Assembly: GCA_022508705.1 (NCBI GenBank) | Contig: JAFLUO010000012.1 | Span: 2,664 to 28,263 of the forward strand | DNA from: Oscillospiraceae bacterium | GTDB taxonomy: Bacteria; Bacillota; Clostridia; Oscillospirales; Acutalibacteraceae | DNA: 25,600 nucleotides | Direction: 5' to 3' | Shown: piece after piece, positions 23,284 through 25,600 of the stretch | Layout of the letters: each line of letters opens with the position of its first letter | Position numbering within the stretch: the first letter of the stretch is position 1 | Made by a program: the position numbers and the translations under genes | Notes under the pieces: generated by a model | Databases searched by the model: none | Told to the model about the DNA's origin: nothing | What the model saw: only the letters and a program-made list of their open reading frames with translations

Positions 23284-25327
23284 TACCGTCACCTCCCATA
23301 AATGAATTCAGTCTGTTCAGTATTTTTGAATCGGCAAGCTCAACTTTTTTGCCGCCGTCCTCAAAAAGAATTTTACCGTCGTCGAGTTTAAGAAGCCCCA
23401 ACTCGCAAAGAATGTCGATAGCAGTTTGCATTGTGCAAAAACTGTATGTTTGGCACCCAGTTCTTTTCAGCAACACCTCTGTGTCGTAATTCCAAGAACC
23501 TTGCTGTTTAATAAATTTATAAACGCCCAGAAGAAAATCTCTTGACGGGGTAATGAACTTTGCTTCTTTCGTGGTTAACTCTTCGCCACGTTTGAATTTT
23601 TCGAAAAGCAACATTGAGCCGAAAAGTTTATCTTCATCCGTTCCCGAAAAGCGAATGTCCTTTATTTGAACGGACGGCTTTACTTCTCCTTTAAACTCGT
23701 TTTTATCAATCCGAACGGCTAAATCAAGGATATCTCCTACACAGTACGGGAATTCTTCAGCCGTGGTTGAAAATTTCATTGCCGTAACAAAAGCACCTGA
23801 TTTTGTAAAGGTAAGTCTTAAATGCTTGCCACTCTCGCCCACAGGTTTTATTTCGGAAAGCGTTACTCCGTAAATTCCGAAAACCGGCTGACTGTTACCT
23901 GCTCCGTAAGGTTCAAGAGCAGATAAGGACGAAAGCAAGTCGTTGTTTATGTAAGCAGGGTTTAACTTGCAGTTAATTAAAAGTTCGGGAATTACCGACG
24001 GAACAGAATTTGCATATTCGTTTATTCTGTTAAAAAACTCGTTGACATTTTCTTTCTTTATCCCTAAGCCTGCCGCCATTGTATGACCGCCGAAATGGGT
24101 TAATAAATCATCGCAGGATTTAATTGCGTCATAGACGGAAAAACCGTCAATGCTTCTGGCGGAGCCTGTGCCCTCATCGCCGTCAAAGGAAATCACTATT
24201 GAGGGTTTACCGTATTTCTCGGTAATTCTTGCCGCAACAATGCCGATAACACCGTGGTGCCAACCCTCGCCGCATATTACAATAACCTTTGCGTATTTGA
24301 GCTTATCATCATTTTCTATATGCGAAATTGCGGATTTTGTTATTTCATTTTCAACCGTGTGGCGTTCTCTGTTACATTCGTCAACAATTTCTGCATACTC
24401 TAAAGCCGTATTTTCATCTTCGCTTAAAAGAAGTTTCAGTGCTGTTTCGGCAGATGCCATTCTGCCTGCGGCATTTATTCTGGGCGCCAATGAATAAGTT
24501 ACGCCCACAGAGTTTATATATTTACCCCCAACACCTGAAATCTGCTTTAACGCCTCTATTCCGAAGCAGGGGTCTGAATTTATTTTTGCAACGCCGTACC
24601 TTACTATTGCACGGTTTTCGTCACGAAGGTCTACAACATCGGCTATTGTGCCGACAGCAATAATGTCTGCATATCTTGAAATAATATCCATACAGTCGCC
24701 GCCGTTTAATGCGGAAACCACCTTAAACGCAACACCTACGCCTGCCCAATCACGAAACGGCAAATTATCGTCATCACGGTGAGGGTCAACAACCGCAACT
24801 GCATCAGGTAACGTTTCGCCCGGTTTATGGTGGTCGGTTACAACCACGTCAACGCCCAATGATTTAGCGAAATCTATCTCTTCTATTGCTGAAATGCCGT
24901 TGTCAACGGTGACAATAAGCTTTGTTCCGTCTTCTGCTATCTTCTTAACGGCTTGCACATTCATTCCGTAGCCTTCGGTTACTCGGTCGGGGATATAATA
25001 AGTGACATCAGCGCCAACGGAGCGCAAATAAGAGTACATTAAAGCAGTAGATGTTACTCCGTCCGCATCGTAATCGCCGAAAACGCATATTTTTTCGTAA
25101 TTTTCTATTGCTTTTTTTATTCTCTCCACTGCCTTGTCTACATCACGGATAAGGTAGGAATCACAAAAGGCAAAATCAGGGTCGAAGAATTCCTCAACGT
25201 CTTCGTATTCGGTAATTCCCCGTGAGGTGAGAATAAGCGCTGTAAATGGGTCTAAACTATGCGTTTCCGCAACTGACGCCGCCACGTCTTTATCAATATG
25301 CGCTAAAGTCCATTTTTTACGGCTCAT
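23276..25327 (-). CDS. recJ: Single-stranded-DNA-specific exonuclease RecJ
   Basis: A 683-residue RecJ, a 5'-3' exonuclease on single-stranded DNA in recombination and repair. The DHH phosphoesterase core shows FGDYDADG (D85, D87, D89), VDNGIS, VTDHHKPGE (D165-H-H167) and PRINAAGR; the DHHA1 part has GWHHGVIGIVAARI and GGHTMAAG; an OB-fold and a C-terminal extension follow. All catalytic motifs are intact. The start has a GGGGGGAGAG ribosome binding site. First gene of the long minus-strand operon, with a promoter at 25374-25402. In many Clostridia apt lies between recJ and relA; here they overlap directly. Confidence 0.95.
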   Translation of the reverse strand: MSRKKWTLAHIDKDVAASVAETHSLDPFTALILTSRGITEYEDVEEFFDPDFAFCDSYLIRDVDKAVERIKKAIENYEKICVFGDYDADGVTSTALMYSYLRSVGADVTYYIPDRVTEGYGMNVQAVKKIAEDGTKLIVTVDNGISAIEEIDFAKSLGVDVVVTDHHKPGETLPDAVAVVDPHRDDDNLPFRDWAGVGVAFKVVSALNGGDCMDIISRYADIIAVGTIADVVDLRDENRAIVRYGVAKINSDPCFGIEALKQISGVGGKYINSVGVTYSLAPRINAAGRMASAETALKLLLSEDENTALEYAEIVDECNRERHTVENEITKSAISHIENDDKLKYAKVIVICGEGWHHGVIGIVAARITEKYGKPSIVISFDGDEGTGSARSIDGFSVYDAIKSCDDLLTHFGGHTMAAGLGIKKENVNEFFNRINEYANSVPSVIPELLINCKLNPAYINNDLLSSLSALEPYGAGNSQPVFGIYGVTLSEIKPVGESGKHLRLTFTKSGAFVTAMKFSTTAEEFPYCVGDILDLAVRIDKNEFKGEVKPSVQIKDIRFSGTDEDKLFGSMLLFEKFKRGEELTTKEAKFITPSRDFLLGVYKFIKQQGSWNYDTEVLLKRTGCQTYSFCTMQTAIDILCELGLLKLDDGKILFEDGGKKVELADSKILNRLNSFMGGDGNE

Positions 25328-25373
25328 ACTCTCCCCCCTTTAATAAAAAAATAAATAATAACCGATTTTAATT

Positions 25374-25402
25374 ATTATACTACTGTATCCTTATAAAATC
25401 AA
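25374..25402 (-). promoter_or_regulatory. SigA-type promoter of the recJ operon
   Basis: On the minus strand TTGATT (25397-25402), a 17-base spacer and a perfect TATAAT (25374-25379), 47 bases before recJ. The -35 lies inside the last codons of the preceding small ORF. Confidence 0.65.
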
Positions 25403-25547
25403 GTAAACTGACAGTATAAAAAGCAAAAAACAGAGCAAAAGCCCCGTTTAGTATTACAAAATGTAATTTATTTTTTACCGACAGCGTTTTGGCGGCAAGA
25501 GAAATATTTTGTTCTTCATTGAATGCCGGAATAATAACCGAAAGCAT
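25380..25547 (-). pseudogene. Probable glycosyltransferase family 2 remnant (internal deletion)
   Basis: A 55-residue open frame with a strong start: GGGGGTG 8 bases before the ATG at 25547. The first 22 residues, MLSVIIPAFNEEQNISLAAK, are the N-terminal nucleotide-sugar-binding strand and helix of a GT2 enzyme. The rest, from LSVKNKLHF, is one hydrophobic span (about 37-50) ending LLDFIRIQ, which resembles the start of the C-terminal membrane part of GtrB/CsbB-type GT2 proteins. The whole catalytic core between them, with the DXD region, is missing. I read it as an in-frame internally deleted gene; a functional small membrane protein is the alternative. Its tail carries the recJ promoter -35. 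Confidence 0.5.
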
Positions 25548-25600
25548 AACGCACCCCCTCAATTGCATAGTTTGTAATACAAGAACAATAATAACACTGA

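Overview
The window reads as core chromosome of a spore-forming, anaerobic, low-to-moderate GC Firmicute of the class Clostridia. The evidence is a SigG sporulation sigma factor almost identical in motif layout to that of Bacillus subtilis, a YlmC/YmxH-type PRC-barrel protein, a SpoVB/YabM-like flippase, the mazG-hup-rqcP order typical of Firmicutes, strong AGGAGG-type ribosome binding sites, and fermentative genes (LdhA-type lactate dehydrogenase, PduL phosphotransacylase). I saw no rRNA, tRNA, CRISPR array, insertion sequence or phage gene. No stretch longer than about 130 bases lacks a gene or a recognisable signal.

Layout. Positions 1-540 hold the 3' end of a TatD-type nuclease and a small Dabb-domain protein, closed by a two-way terminator. 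Positions 548-3929 (minus strand) carry a class B penicillin-binding protein, a PAP2 phosphatase and a D-lactate dehydrogenase. Positions 4034-7280 (plus) carry an FkbM-type methyltransferase, two HAD phosphatases and PduL, which sits in its own promoter-terminator unit. A DUF975-like membrane protein (minus) then faces away from glmS (plus, 8170-9987), which ends in a terminator. Positions 10098-11295 hold sigG and the ylmC-type gene. A strong promoter at 11292-11320 starts a tight zapA - U32 protein - dut operon that ends in a two-way terminator at 14229-14264.

From 25327 down to about 14277 (minus) nine or ten genes lie head to tail with overlaps or gaps of at most about 45 bases: recJ, relA, dtd, an MBL hydrolase, hemZ, a nucleoside kinase, a MOP-family flippase, mazG and hup, then (past a hairpin terminator) rqcP. 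A near-consensus promoter lies just upstream of recJ. The set joins DNA repair, the stringent response, tRNA and nucleotide proofreading, envelope lipid transport, nucleoid packaging and ribosome rescue. Upstream of it is a 55-residue ORF that looks like a glycosyltransferase family 2 gene with its core deleted.

I found no convincing new multi-gene system. The points most worth a second look are a class B PBP with KTA in place of KTG and a ribosome binding site folded into a terminator hairpin, a triple 9-base motif around the pduL promoter, competing start codons around a hairpin in front of rqcP, and the glycosyltransferase remnant.
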